Positions 1 through 11,505 of a stretch of DNA of 64,000 bases are shown piece after piece. Numbering within the stretch: position 1 is the stretch's first letter; every line of letters starts with the position of its first letter. The DNA lies in NCBI GenBank assembly GCA_033980235.1, contig CM067070.1, positions 27,742,627 through 27,806,626 on the forward strand, in the 5' to 3' direction. The notes under the pieces were generated by a model. It was not told the DNA's origin. It did not search any database and worked only from the letters and a program-made list of their open reading frames with translations. A program made the position numbers and the translations under genes. This stretch comes from Diadema setosum. Lineage: Eukaryota; Echinodermata; Echinoidea; Diadematoida; Diadematidae.

Positions 1-1372
1 CACATTGTCAAGAAAATCTAAAGCCTTTTGTTTTGAAAGAGGAGTCTCCTGTGAGCTATATAAATTGGCATAAAACAAATTCAATTCATCCAAAATTTGT
101 GTTTGATTATTTATAATATTTCCTGTGTCCACCTTTATTTAACGAATATTCTTGTTCTCAAAATTTCTTTTCTCCAGATTGCAGAAATGCTTAAAACTTT
201 TCTCACCATATTCTGCCCACTTTATTCTAGACCCTGTAATTGCATCTGCAGTTTCATTGTCCAAAATCTTATTTAATTTAGATTGTAGTGGTTCTTCTAA
301 CTTACTCAATAAATCATGGGAGGTGTCATTAGAAACACCATTTTGATGGGTCATACACTGAGAAGCAATTTCTTCCCTCACTTTACTAATTGCAGCTTCG
401 AGATTACTCTTTTCATTGCGAATATCTCTTTTCTTTCTTATGGTGTACTCCATACAATTTCCTGTTATAGTGCATTTGAATGCATCCCAAATCATATTCG
501 GGTTTTGGGTACAACCCTCATGGTTACTTTTAAAATCATCTATTTTACTCTTAATAAATAAGCAAAACTCTGAATCATGTCTTAAATATGCACAATTTAG
601 TTTCCAATAACCTGGGCCCCGAGGGGTATTATCACATGCTAATTTCAACCCAACCACATTATGGTCAGAGTCTATACCGACACAAATATCTGGATCCTTA
701 GCACTGCTAGCAAGATCATTACATATCACAATATAATCTGGTCGAGAATAAACTTCGGGGTTTTTCTGGTATGTGGTAAAATTTGTGTATTAGGATTATT
801 CCTTCCCTTAAATCTACCAAGTTGTATTCCTCCATAAGTGTATGTAGTTGTTGTTTAGTAAATTTATTAGAATGACATTCACTGGAGCCTTTATAGTCTA
901 AATGGCCAAGAGTGACATTGAGGTCACCCGCAACCACAAAATTGACGGTACCAATTTGCTCTATTTGTCCAAAAAGGTCAGCAAAAAAACAAACAAACAA
1001 ACAAACAAAAAACTCAGGCGAGTCCCTATTTGGACCATACACATTAACCAATATATATGAAGTGTTCTCAATAATCACTTCTAAAATTATGTACCGTCCT
1101 TCTGCATCTTTGCAGTATGATACTTCTGTAGCTTCTAAACCTGCCTTCAACAAAATTGCGGTTCCCCTGCTGTTGGATTCATGACTACAAAACCAAGAGT
1201 GACCCCTCCACTGGGATGACCAATATTTCTCACTTCCCTTATCGGAGTGTGTCTCTTGTAAAAATAATATATCTGCATTTTCTTTGGCAAAATGATTAAA
1301 TATTTTACCTCTTAAAGCCATCTTGTAAGCCCCGACAATTTAATGATCGTATTTGTAATATCATGTTTTACC
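1..1372 (-). pseudogene. L1/Tx1-like LINE ORF2 relic (endonuclease and start of RT)
   Basis: Decayed second ORF of an L1/Tx1-clade non-LTR retrotransposon, cut by the window edge. Reading starts near ATG 1364 with an APE-endonuclease opening (SLNCRGLQDG). A frameshift follows, then 'ADILFLQETHSD' with the catalytic-region Glu, 'VNVYGPN' and 'AGDLNVTLGHLDYKG'. A second frameshift lies near 720-770, then 'GIDSDHNVVGLKL' with the SDH motif that closes the endonuclease. The linker toward RT contains 'KWAEYGEKSFKHFCNLEKRN', typical of L1/Tx1 ORF2. An in-frame stop at 139-141 is followed by readable sequence in the same frame to base 1. The frameshifts and stop make it inactive. A plus-oriented LINE-like tail abuts its 5' side. 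The clade call is inferred from motif spacing. Confidence 0.85.
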
Positions 1373-1379
1373 TGCTTCC

Positions 1380-1775
1380 CAAACAAAAATGCTCAACAGC
1401 TTGTCATAAACAAGACTTGTAAATCTTGTGTACCCTTAACCACCATGATGTAGAGTATCCCTCTCATTATTTCTTCCCCTCTTTTTCTTTCTTTCTTTCT
1501 CTCTCCTTCTCTCATTTCCCTATCTATGAATGCGAATGTTATTGAATGTTATTGAATGCGCATAATACATTTTTTGTATGATGTTTATGTACATAATATG
1601 TGTATGTTATCCATACTGGACGTGTCCCAGTCAAGCTTTTCATAGCTTATGACGATCCACACAAAATGTATGATAACATGTTTCATGTACAAACTATGTA
1701 CATATTTGTGAATAATGTATGTATATGCATTTTGTGAATAAATCAAAATCAAATCACATCAAATCAATCAAAAGA
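1380..1775 (+). mobile_element. LINE-like 3' end with AATCA-rich tail
   Basis: Pyrimidine-rich stretch (about 1445-1515), then AT-rich DNA ending in AATAAATC and degenerate (AATCA)n at 1738-1770. Pyrimidine-rich 3' UTR, AATAAA and a short-motif tail are what 3' ends of non-LTR elements look like elsewhere in this window (29.1-29.8 kb). No coding sequence is attached, so this would be a severely 5'-truncated copy. Family unknown. Confidence 0.4.
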
Positions 1776-2118
1776 CAAGATAATGACAAGTTATTCCAAC
1801 TTTTACTTGAGAATTGTGGTGATTTTAACACTTGACTGACCATAGCGATATTTGTTAATTAACAATTGAACATATGCAAGCAAAAACAATGTGAAAAGTT
1901 CCGTGCGATTGTAACAGATTAAAAAAAGGTCCATGGCTCTCATTAGTCCTTTGTGGGAAGTAAACTCCGCAATGCCAATGAAGCACCCTCAAACAATAGA
2001 ACGCTAATATTCTTCATAACTTGGTCTTGAGTTCTAAATGTTTGGGCTCACAAAAAGTCAATCAACGATCTACAATTTGCCCGGACGCATTTCTGATTTT
2101 GATAGAAGCTGGGTAGGC
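1776..2118. other. Unassigned stretch, possible 3' UTR of the exon at 2119
   Basis: AT-rich, no ORF and no repeat recognised. It lies immediately 3' (minus strand) of the stop codon of the exon at 2119-2363, so it may be that gene's 3' untranslated region. No AATAAA was seen in the right place. Confidence 0.3.
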
Positions 2119-2363
2119 CTATGTCAAAAAGGCCTTTTGACCCTTGGCTCTCAGCTCTTTCATCTTCAGTAGCTTCTCTTTCCTCTGTTGCTGGATCCTC
2201 TTTGAGAAATCATCGGAGACAAACATCTCCGAGGTGACCTCTTCATGGGTGTAGGACTTTGCTTTGAACGCTTCAAGAAGAGATTTTCTCGCAGCATCCT
2301 TCTGCACGAAAGATCTCAAGCCGACGTGGGTGGGCCTCGGTCTGGGCGGGGGCGATTGCTGAT
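2119..2363 (-). CDS. Terminal-type exon of an unrecognised gene
   Basis: Minus-strand open frame ending in TAG just after '...KGQKAFLT'. It encodes a Pro/Arg-rich start (PPPRPRPTHVGL), then a charged, probably helical segment (KDAARKSLLEAFKAK) and a basic end (RIQQQRKEKLLKMKELRAKG). A plausible 3' splice site (GCTGCCATCAG) lies at the exon's 5' edge. Codons look more GC-rich and protein-like than the surroundings. I do not recognise the family; the charged tail suggests a coiled-coil or nucleic-acid/cytoskeleton-associated C-terminus, but that is a guess. A repeat element (2374-3958) begins within about 10 bases upstream of the putative acceptor, so it sits in the preceding intron or interrupts the gene. 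It could instead be a processed-pseudogene piece. Confidence 0.45.
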
Positions 2364-2373
2364 GGCAGCCCGT

Positions 2374-3958
2374 CAGTGGCGTATCTAGGGAAAACGGCGC
2401 CCGGGGCAAGCACGAAAATTGCGCCCCAAATTTCTGAAAAGGTGTTCAACCCCAACAAAATCCACATGATATGCTTTTTCAAGCACTTGAAAGGGGTCTT
2501 TTGAGGGTGGTTTCAAATCAATAATTTTTGATAAATTTTGGCTTGCGAGAGCAGCGAGCGAACCGACAATTTTTGTATTTCAGCTTACAAAACATGGAAT
2601 TCTTGTCATTTTCTGCTTATCAAATCTTACAATTCTAATCAAGATATAGTGACGGCCTTATAGATAACGACTTATACCAACAAACTGAAGACTTGAAAAA
2701 ATACTCTAAATTAGTACGAGCGAGTGAAATTTATCGTCATGATCGCGTTTTGTTCTTATCTTTTTTTTTTTGGATAAATTTTGGCGACGAGCGCAGCGAG
2801 CGAGTCGAATTTTTTTTTTTTTTGCATTTCCAGCTTACAAAACATGGAATTCTTGTCATTTTTTGTTTATTAAATTTTACAATTCTAAACAAGATGTAGT
2901 GACAGCCTTATAGATAACGATTTATACCAACAAACTGAAGACTTGAAAAAATACTCTAAATTAGTACGAGCGAGTGAAATTTGTATGTTTCCGCGTCGTC
3001 ATTACGTTTTGTTCTTACCTTGTTTGATTCAAAGGTTTTTTTGCGCCCCCCCCCCCCCCCCGTATCGAAATCGTTGACTCCCTCTTTTGATCCAACCGGC
3101 GATCGCTTCAGAACGAAAGATATTGCAGCCACTGCTCCGTGTAACATTTTGCCTGCTAAATATAAAATGACATGTGTGAACACAACAGACATTGTCATTT
3201 TGTCCGCGTTATCATTACGTTTTATTCTTATCTTCTTTTTTTTTTTTGGGGGGGGGGATAAATTTTGGTGAGCGAGCGCAGTGAGCGAGCCGATTTTTTT
3301 TTTTTTTTTTGCATTTCAGCTTACAAAACATGGAATTCTTGTCATTTTTTGCTTATTTAATCTTACAATTCTAATCAAGATGTAGTGACGGCCTTGTAGA
3401 TAACGATTTATACCAACAAAGTGAGGACTTGAAAAAATGCTCTAAATTAGTACGAGCGAGTGAGCCGAAATTTGTATATTTCCTCGTCATCATTAGGTTT
3501 TGTTCTTATCTTGTTTGATTTTTTTTTTGCGCCCCCCTCCGTATGTTCGAAACCGTTGGCGCACTCTTTTGATCCAATCAGCGATCGCTTCAGAACGAAA
3601 GAAATTGCAGCAGCTACTCCGTGTAACATTTTGCCTGCTAAATATAAAATGACATGTGTGAACACAATAGACATTGTCATTTTGTCCGCGTCATCATCAA
3701 GTTTTGTTATCTTCTTTTTTTTTATATCAATTCTGGCGAGCGAGCCCAGCGAGCGAGCCGAAAATTTTGTATTTCAGCTTACAAAACATGGAATTCTTGT
3801 GTGAACACATTAAACATTGTCATTTTGTCAGCGTCATCATGTTTTGTTTTTATCTTGTTTGATTTGGTTTTCTGCGCCCCTCCCCCCCCCCCCAAAGAGT
3901 GGCGCCCGGGGCACGTCGTGCCCCCCGTGGCTCCCCCCTCCCCCTAGATACGAACTCA
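2374..3958. mobile_element. Composite element with short inverted ends and internal tandem units
   Basis: Left end GTGGCGTATCTAGGG (2377-2391) and right end CCCTAGATACG (3942-3952) are inverted copies. Just inside both ends is a GCGCCCGGGGC block (near 2397 and 3902). The interior repeats with drift: a 'gagcgcagcgagcga'-like block at about 2545, 2790, 3275 and 3740; a 'TAGTGACGGCCTTATAGATA' block near 2647, 2896 and 3381; and homopolymer C runs after 'TTTTGCGCCCCC'. No transposase seen. Consistent with a non-autonomous DNA element whose inside expanded by tandem duplication. Confidence 0.6.
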
Positions 3959-4003
3959 TCTTAAAGTTATGTTATACGCAGACTTAAACACTGGTTTTGT
4001 TTT

Positions 4004-4366
4004 TAAAGGGGATGACTAGTAACTGATTAGTGGGAATCAGTGGGAATGCTGGGGATGATAAGTCCAATCCTTGTGGGATTCATTTAGGAGTACACTATTA
4101 TATCTATTGTTGTGTGAAAATCATTTGCTTCAGAATGGTCTCATATTCAAGTAACGTGCAGTTTAATGCTTCCAGGTTAGCATGCCTGTACCGTGACGGG
4201 GTATTAAACTGCACAGTACTTGAATAAGAGACCGTTCTGGAGCGAATATTTTTCGCACAAAATTAGATATATAATGTACTCTTAATGATTCCCACAAGAA
4301 TTGGAACAATCATCCCCAGCATTTCCACTGATTCCCACTGATCAGTTACTAGCCATCCCCTTTAAA
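4004..4366. mobile_element. Foldback MITE family 1, copy a
   Basis: Nearly perfect inverted repeat over its whole length. The left end TTTAAAGGGGATGACTAGT mirrors the right end ACTAGCCATCCCCTTTAAA. The arms contain 'CAGTGGGAATCAGTGGGAAT' and its complement. No coding capacity. A second, internally deleted copy is at 42994-43263. Confidence 0.85.
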
Positions 4367-4609
4367 GACTGAATCAAAAGGGTGAGAAAATCAAATTTTG
4401 AGAGCCTGCCAATGCACACGTACGAACTTGATCACGCGGTCGCCATTTTTCTCTTCTCTCGTATTATTTTCTTTCCTGAGAGTTTTAATCACATGGAGCT
4501 AGCGTGATAACAATGTGGTTCGAAAAATGAAATGAACACAAAGAAAAACACCACCAAAGTGGTAGAAGATAAACAACTTTCGGAAGTGCGGGCAGGATTG
4601 AGGATACAG
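4367..4609. other. Unassigned spacer
   Basis: About 240 bases between two foldback elements; nothing recognisable. Confidence 0.3.
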
Positions 4610-5004
4610 TTAAAGGGGTCATATAGTTTTGGTTTCAGGTTTCTCACATTCTTTTTTTTTTTTTTTTTTTTAGCATAATGAGATACCTCATATGAAATAT
4701 GAAAGAGCATGTCATACCAAGAAGGATTCCACGTTTATTTGATGAAGATTGGTTTTGAAATGGCTGAGATATCCAAAATAGAGCAATCATAATAAAAAGT
4801 TGGACCCACCTTTTATTCGAATCGCTTTGTCTTACTTTGCTTTTGGATGTCTCAGCCATTCCAAAACCGATTTTTATCAAATAAAATTTGAATAACTGTT
4901 TGAATGGTACACTCTGCATTATTTTATAAGTGGTTTCTTGGTATCTCGGAAAAACTTGATTGAAAAAAAACAACATCTCCACCAATATTATACCATTCCT
5001 TTAA
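4610..5004. mobile_element. Foldback MITE family 2, copy A
   Basis: About 395 bp, starting TTAAAGGGGTCATATAG and ending ATACCATTCCTTTAA. Arms contain 'TTTATTTGATGAAGATTGG', 'GGCTGAGATATCC' and 'TCTTGGTATCTCG'; the centre is palindromic around 'GGACCCACC'. It is one of eight copies in this window (others at 10131, 11873, 17653, 49707, 54196, 56095 and 61341). Confidence 0.85.
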
Positions 5005-5785
5005 TAATATCAGTGACATTTTAATGCCTTGTCTGCTGCCCTATCTCTCCCTATCCCCTTACTCTTTATAGTTGCTTTTATCTATGTAGGCCTATTGTCA
5101 TAAATGTACATATCAATGATGCATTATGGTTGTATGTACACACACTGGATTGACAGGAACTGTGATGAAGTTTCTATCTGTAAAGCTGCCAGTGCATGCA
5201 CGCAAAAGGAAAGAGCTCACACAGTCCAGAACATTCTGAATTGCCTGCATAATTATGTCGCTACTGATGCAATGCAGTAGAACTGCTAGTATGTTCAAGC
5301 ACACCCCTCCAGGGAAATTCCTTTCACCCATGTGTGTAGTTGTGTGTGTGTGTGTGTGAATACAAGCTTGAGCCCATGAATACACTGTACAGTATAATAA
5401 TGTCTTGTAGTGTGTAGCACATGGTGTTTTCTTCAGCTAATTCTAGCTAATTTTTTTGACATGCCATGCACATAATTAGATAATAAGAGTGTGTGGAAGG
5501 ACCTAGAACTCACAATTACATAGCAATAGGTTTGAGATAATTACCGAACGTTCAAGAATGGTTGAAGGGACCTAGATAGGCAACAGAAACTCCGACGTAT
5601 AGGCAGAGTACCAAACACTTTGCTCTGAGAGTTACGCCACTTCTGAAACTGAAACGACTATAACAGTCCTTTGTTACCTGCTGACCTGCTATATATTTTG
5701 TGGCAATAAGGATTGAAAGATATTTGCCTGTGAAGAGTTGATTCACTTATGGTGGCCGACTCCATTTTCATCTATTAGTACAATC
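5005..5785. other. Unassigned stretch with a short (GT)n run
   Basis: No ORF or exon recognised. A (GT)n microsatellite of about 20 bp lies at 5338-5358. It ends at the left tip of the giant foldback element. Confidence 0.3.
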
Positions 5786-8700
5786 TACTATGTCGAAATA
5801 TTGGGTCCCGTGAGATTTTCGTGCCAAAATTGATTTTTTTAGCTAACTTGGTCAATTTGGGGGTGCTGAATCCAACAAACTTTAGTTCCATTTTTTCCGA
5901 CCACGTCTTCAGTCGCCATTTTGAATTTCAAAATGGCCGCCATAGCAAACAGTATTTTGACCCAATTCTTATAATGTGAGCATCATAGAAGGTTCAGATT
6001 TGATGCAAAAAGCATGTTTGTGATGTCAGACATTCTGATACACCATTTTCTAATATTGTAGATAGCTTTGATACAATTTTTAGGCAGCCATCTTGAAATT
6101 CAAAATGGCCGCCATAGCTAAATATATTTTTACCTATATCTCAGGTTGTAAGCGTTATGTAGAGTATAAATTTGGGGCAAAAAGCATGCACATGATGTCA
6201 GTCATGCTAATATATACATTCTTTTATTTAGTGATGGATCATTTTCCTTAGCGGCCATCTTGAATTTCAAAATGGCTGCCATAACAAATTTAATTGGACC
6301 GGTATCTCATATCGTATGCATTGTGTAAGGTTCTAATTTGGTGCAGAAAGCATGCGTATGTTGTCAGACATTCTGAAACATCTTTTTCTGAAAAGATGGT
6401 TCATTTTGATAATAAAGGTGGCCATCTTGAAATTCAAAATGGCCGCCATACCAGAATGTATATTTTGACCCATATCTCATGTCGTACGAAATACAGACAG
6501 TTCACATTTCGGGCATAAACCGGGCTTATGATGTTGAACATTCAGATGCACTTTTCAACTCCCTAAAATTTCAGATCACTTTCAAGGCTGCCTTCTTAAA
6601 ATTCAAAATGGCTGCTTTTCAGCCAATATCTCTGGTTACAAGCAACTTTTAGACATATCAATGTTTATGGTGGCGTACAGTGTACATTCTTTAAAACACA
6701 CACACACACACACACATAGGGCCTATACATTCTGTATTTAATGGATCATTTGTATTGGTCGCCACTCTTGAAATTCAAGATGTATTTCGACCATATTTGG
6801 TGCTGTAAGATCTTGAAACTGCAATCCCAAGCACGGTGAAACACTCATGTATAAGTCAATTACTTCATTGAATATTGCCTAAGCGGAAGTGTTTCCTGTC
6901 CTGTAGGTACACTGTTGTGTTGAAATTCAAAAAGGCTGCCATTTGAAACATTTCTTTAAAAGCATTGCGTTTGGGTAAAATTTGTGAATGGGAAATCATG
7001 TGATTTTGATGTTAAAAACCAATGACTTTCAAAAAAAAACCCCTCTTAAGAACTGTGTCTGAGTGACTAAATAATGCCCCATTGAGACGATTTGGTTGTA
7101 AGAACTTACAATATTAGCCCTATATACTCTAATAATTCATAGGATAGTCACTTAGATAATTATATGTTTTCTAGGCTCATTCCCTGCACGTGTTTTTAAA
7201 GAAACTGCACTCTAAAGCTGTACACAGGAGAGAATTAGTTCTAAATTCTTCCAGAAATAATGACTTTTGCATTTCTTGCTTTTGAGCATGATAATGAATT
7301 CTGTGGCTACCGTTGGTGTAGGAAGCTCGAAGCAATTTATAGCAATTGAACGATTTATGCATACCCTTTGGAAATATCTACAATCTAATATATCATATTT
7401 ATAGGTATTAGAGGCACAAATTAGGTTGTGAGAGTTTACGAGGTTCGTTCTCTGGATATATTATATCAAGTCTCTATGAGGGTAAAGCAAGAAATTGTCC
7501 TGATTGAAGTCATCCACGCCAAACTTCTGGAAGGCACGGACTTTGCATAGCACATTCTGCATGATTCATCAAGGTTTAGATACTTCTTGGTCCATCTGCT
7601 CTTGGAGACATCCTCAAATTTTCAACTTCAGCCAGCACCATGAAAGGCATGAAAAAGCAGACCTTTAGTTTTTCCTGTTTTTTTTTCAACAAACTGCAGA
7701 GCCTAATCTCTCAAAATTGTCAATTGTATGTTTATCAGTTAATTTTCTAGTGATGGAACAGAGAAGATGAAATGCAGTAAGCGAAGCAAACCTCCAAGAT
7801 CCATCAGGATAACTGAAATGTTATAGTCTACGTAATAATCATCAATATCTCTGATTTTCCCGTTGCTTTAATACATACATTGGAATGAGGCTATCTGTTG
7901 TGAGTGACGGGTGACAGTAACTCCCATGGCATCTTTGATGAACTTTTTTTTCTTTCCATGATGTGGACTCTGTGTCAGATGGAATTGACTGCTCAGTATT
8001 TCAACTTTCAGGCTGATTGTTTGGCTCAGTTTTGTGAGTTTCTAAGGCATGGGTAGGAAAATGAACCCTTAATAGGGAGAATGAGGAGAAGGCCATGAAA
8101 CAGTGAGATGAAGAGTGATTGTGGAATTGCTTAGAACTTATATCTTTCAATGATTGTATCGTTCAGAAATGACTGGATAATGATCACAGGTCTATCAGGC
8201 TGTAGAACCAGTAGAAATGTTACGAAAAATTGTTGATCCCATAAGCTCAATGACTTTGGATCCAATCTTTCATGGTGCATTTTTTTGCACAAGCTGAATG
8301 TCTGGCCTTTCTCACAATATTCCAGAGATCAATATATTCTAATTCTCTCAGATACAAATTCTTAGTACAGAACATAAAAACTGCCCTTTTCATCTCTTTC
8401 TAGAGTATCTCCCTTGAATGTTTCTGATACCTGACTGCCAAACACCACATTCATCAGCTTCAAGGCAGTGACAATTTCTTACATTACCCTCGTGTGATGA
8501 TCTTCTAAGCTGTGGAGGAATTCTGATGGATGCAAGCGCCACAGAACTGAACTATCATTACTCCTTTGTAGTTTTAGAATCATTGGCTGTACAGCAGTAA
8601 GCATCTTGGAAGTCTTGATAATTGAAGATGACCCACTCAAGGGCAATCAGGAAAAAGCCTACTTATTCCTTCTTCATTCTGTGTTGTCACAGAAATATGA

Positions 8701-9910
8701 TTATCTAGCAAACCTTACGTGTTTCAGTTTATGGCCAACAAACAAGCTTGTGAATGGGATGCCTGGTAGGGTGACTATAGCATTTCTTGCCTTTGCGAGA
8801 CTTTTCCTTGTTTGTCTTCATTCTTTTGAGGCAGCATCAAGTTTTTTAAGATCACCTTCAATTGCATCAATGCTTGCTTTTGTACAAATATTCATTGATT
8901 GGGATTGAATATAATCATTAACGAGGTTCCACAACGCAAAATAACGTGTTGCCCGAGAGGCAAAAACGAACCGTTTAAGCGGTTTTTGGGCTATACGGGA
9001 TGTAACGCTTGTACGCTTGCCCACACTATCGGACTGTGGTAAGTCCCCTCCCCCCCCCCCCTTACGCAGTTTTTGCCCCACAGCATCTCTTGATGACGTA
9101 ATTAGAACCTCATCCTTACATATTGAAATTATGGCGGCTATTTTGAATTGAGAGATGGCTGTCATTCTGCGTGAACTGGAAAGGAATTCACTCTAAGTAG
9201 GACAATTTTGGCACATTCATCTATAAAGGCGCTTACCACAGTATTATAATTATGTTTTGTATGGCGGCCATCTTGAATTTCAACATGGTGGCCTATCTAA
9301 TAATCCACAATTGGGAAACAGCTGTACTGGACAATTGGACACCACAAGCATGTGCATTCTTTAAAATTTCATGCTTCTACAATAATTGCAAACTGAGATA
9401 TGGGTAAAAACGCTATGGCGGCCATTTTGAATTTCAAGATGGCGGCCTACAAACTCTACAAAGCAATCCACAATATCGGAAAATGATATATCAAAGTGTC
9501 TGGCATTATAACGATGTATTTTGCACCAAGTTTGAGGCTTCTACAATGCTCACTTTATGAGATATGGGTAAAAATACAGCTTGCTATGGCAGCCATTTTG
9601 AAATTCAAAATGGCAGCCTAAAAATTGTATCAAAAACAATCCACAACATCAGACAAAGATTTATCAGAGTGTCTGACATCACACCCATGCATTTTGCAAC
9701 AAATTTTAAGCTTCTACAATGCTCACTTTATGAAATATGGGTCAAAATACAGTCTGCAAGGGCGGCCATTTTGAAATTCAAAATGGCGGCTGAAGACGTG
9801 GTCAGAAAAAAATGGAACCAAAGTTTTTTGGATTCAGCACCCCCAAATTGACAAAGTTTGCGAAAAAAAAATCAATTTTGGCACGAAAATCTCACGGGAT
9901 GACATAGTAG
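5786..9910. mobile_element. Giant (~4.1 kb) foldback element with repeat-bearing arms
   Basis: The left tip CTACTATGTC (5786) mirrors GACATAGTAG (ending 9910). The match continues through 'CCCGTGAGATTTTCGTGCC', 'GGGGGTGCTGAATCCAA' and 'GACCACGTCTTCAG' (complements at about 9800-9900). Each arm, about 0.9-1.2 kb, holds several diverged units of roughly 150 bp centred on 'TTGAAATTCAAAATGGCCGC' or its complement (left: about 5925, 6095, 6260, 6425, 6595; right: about 9270, 9430, 9595, 9775). The interior (about 7000-8990) is unique and carries a decayed minus-strand frame. This architecture fits a foldback (FB-like) transposon; no superfamily can be assigned. Confidence 0.75.
8101..9165 (-). pseudogene. 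Decayed reading frame inside the giant foldback
   Basis: On the minus strand one frame stays protein-like from about 9165 to 8101, broken by roughly nine stops in about 350 codons. That is fewer than I would expect in AT-rich noncoding DNA, though I have not tested it. Readable segments include 'FALWNLVNDYIQSQSMNICT', 'KARNAIVTLPGIPFTSLFVG', 'EIVTALKLMNVVFGSQVSET' and 'LVLQPDRPVIIIQSFLN'. The position between the inverted arms suggests the relic protein of the element (transposase or accessory). I recognise no catalytic motif and name no family. The 5' part (9000-9165) overlaps the right arm and is probably not coding. Confidence 0.35.
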
Positions 9911-10130
9911 CCTCTACTATATGTGGACATTGCTACATCGAAGCTGTGACTTGCTGGATGACTTGCTGGACAATAACTTGCTGGATTATCATTTGCAAGC
10001 TATCTGGACGCGGTCGTCACGACCTAGTTTGGATACTCACGTGTCACCGTGGATTTATACTTTAACATAACCTGTGATATTTGAGTTATATCTTGGATTA
10101 TCATTTCTTTGTCTATCGAGGATCATTCAT
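9911..10130. other. Unassigned spacer
   Basis: Includes a short run of related phrases ('cttgctgga' repeated at about 9950-9985). Otherwise nothing recognised. Confidence 0.3.
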
Positions 10131-10514
10131 CTGTACAGTTTTGGTGAGACCTAATTTCAGGTTTTTAACATTTTGCAGTGAAATAATGAGAAACCTCTTA
10201 TGAAATATGAAAGAGCATGTAATTCTATGAGGAATTCAACGTTTATCTGATGAAAATTGGTTTTGAAATGGCTGAGAAATCCAGAAAAGAGCGATTCTAG
10301 TAAGGTGTGGGACCCATACTTTATTACGATCGCTTTGTTTTACTTTGTTTTTGGATGTCTCAGTCATTCCAAACCCGATTTTCATGAAATAAACTTTGGA
10401 TTCCTCTTTAATAAAATGGTATGCTCTGTACTATATCATAAGTGTTTCCTTGGTATCTCACAAAAATTTAAAAGCCCAATTCTCATCTCCACCAATACTG
10501 TACCATCCCATTAA
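10131..10514. mobile_element. Foldback MITE family 2, copy B
   Basis: Same family as copy A, with 'TTTGGTGAGACCTAATTTCAG' on the left and 'ACTGTACCATCCCATTAA' on the right. The terminal TTAAAGGGA on the left is lost. Confidence 0.8.
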
Positions 10515-11335
10515 GTCTCATCTTCAAGAACATTTCCAAGGGATTGCATGGAACTTGTGATTACTATATTCAAATGTTACATAAAGTGATTATTGATGAA
10601 TGTACTCATAGTGATTTACTTCGAAAATATTATTGTTAATGAAGCGCGTGAACATTAATTCATTGTTCTTTTGTGCGATCTTCACAATGTGCATGGTTGT
10701 TAATGCACATATACTATATCGCTTATTGTTTTGGGATGTAAACGCGTATTTGTTCAAGGGTGAGGTACGAAATTAAGTTATACAAACAAATGTGGTCAAC
10801 AGAGCATGCATGAAAATATTGTACTCAATTTTATGAAAAAAAAATCGCAGAGGGTATACTTGAACATGAACTTGAACTTGACACAGGCGACTGTCCAGTC
10901 TGTCGACTTATAGGCAGTGATGGGGAGAGATTTTGTTATACGTTGTTGTTTAACATGGTGGACAAATAATGTGGATATGGCGGTATTAATAATTTGCCAA
11001 AGTGCCACATTTGCCTCTCATAGAATTCTATGAAATATCTTTTTTTAAGTCTGTGACAAAATGAAATAATGATGCAGATTTTCATCATTGCGAAGCAAAC
11101 ATATCCATCCTAAATATCAAAAAGAAAAGTGATATTGGATCGCTTGTTAGATTGTTCAGATTTTTTTCTTTTTTTTTTTTTTGGGGGGGGGGTGGAGTGA
11201 GATTGCCCAATATGCCACCCAACCATCATTTAGACTGAAACCAGATTCAATCATCTCGTATCGATGACGAACCAAACAGTTTCTAATATTGACAAAACGA
11301 ACTTTAAAGGTGAAAAAATAAAAGTTGTGTCATAC
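10515..11335. other. Unassigned, probably intronic
   Basis: Lies downstream (minus strand) of NXPE-like exon 4. There is a T/G homopolymer run at 11161-11192. I looked for a PC-esterase exon here and did not see one. Confidence 0.35.
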
Positions 11336-11505
11336 ATGCTGAGATACTGTTTCTCCTCTTCCGTTAAGATGTCCAGGCAAAAAGACGCTGAGCTTCCATT
11401 CGTTACCCACATGGTCCAGTCGTCACACTTTAAGGCGCCATTTGTCGGACGTTGGCAGAAAAACGGATAGCCCGTCCGGTTATCCGTGAAGTCACACGCG
11501 GATTC
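11336..11505 (-). CDS. NXPE-like gene, exon 4 (cysteine-rich segment after the neurexophilin domain)
   Basis: Phase-0 exon beginning right after a TTGCTAG acceptor (AG at 11507-11506). It encodes 'ESACDFTDNRTGYPFFCQRP', then '...LKCDDWTMWVTNGSS', then 'FCLDILTEEEKQYLSM'. The four Cys and the 'C-D-x-W ... L-T-x-x-E' arrangement match the segment that follows the neurexophilin-like domain in NXPE proteins. The previous exon also ends in phase 0, so they join in frame. The 3' edge is uncertain: candidate donors are AT|GTATGA (exon end 11336) or CA|GTATCT (exon end 11348). Downstream PC-esterase exons were not found in the window. It would act in the secretory pathway lumen or outside the cell, by analogy with the family. 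There are two NxS/T glycosylation sequons (NRT, NGS). Confidence 0.75.

Noticed and set aside
4644..4985. 113-codon minus-strand frame, and similar frames at 49695-50061, 54090-54491, 56095-56454 and 61460-61693
   Set aside because: All are chance frames through family 2 foldback copies; they resemble each other because the DNA repeat is the same.
8606..8908. 100-codon plus-strand frame in the giant foldback interior
   Set aside because: It overlaps the minus-strand decayed frame, which reads more consistently across the whole interior.
5786..9910. Regularly spaced repeats resembling a CRISPR array
   Set aside because: The units are inverted between arms, ~150 bp apart, diverged, and in eukaryotic-type DNA with no cas-like genes.
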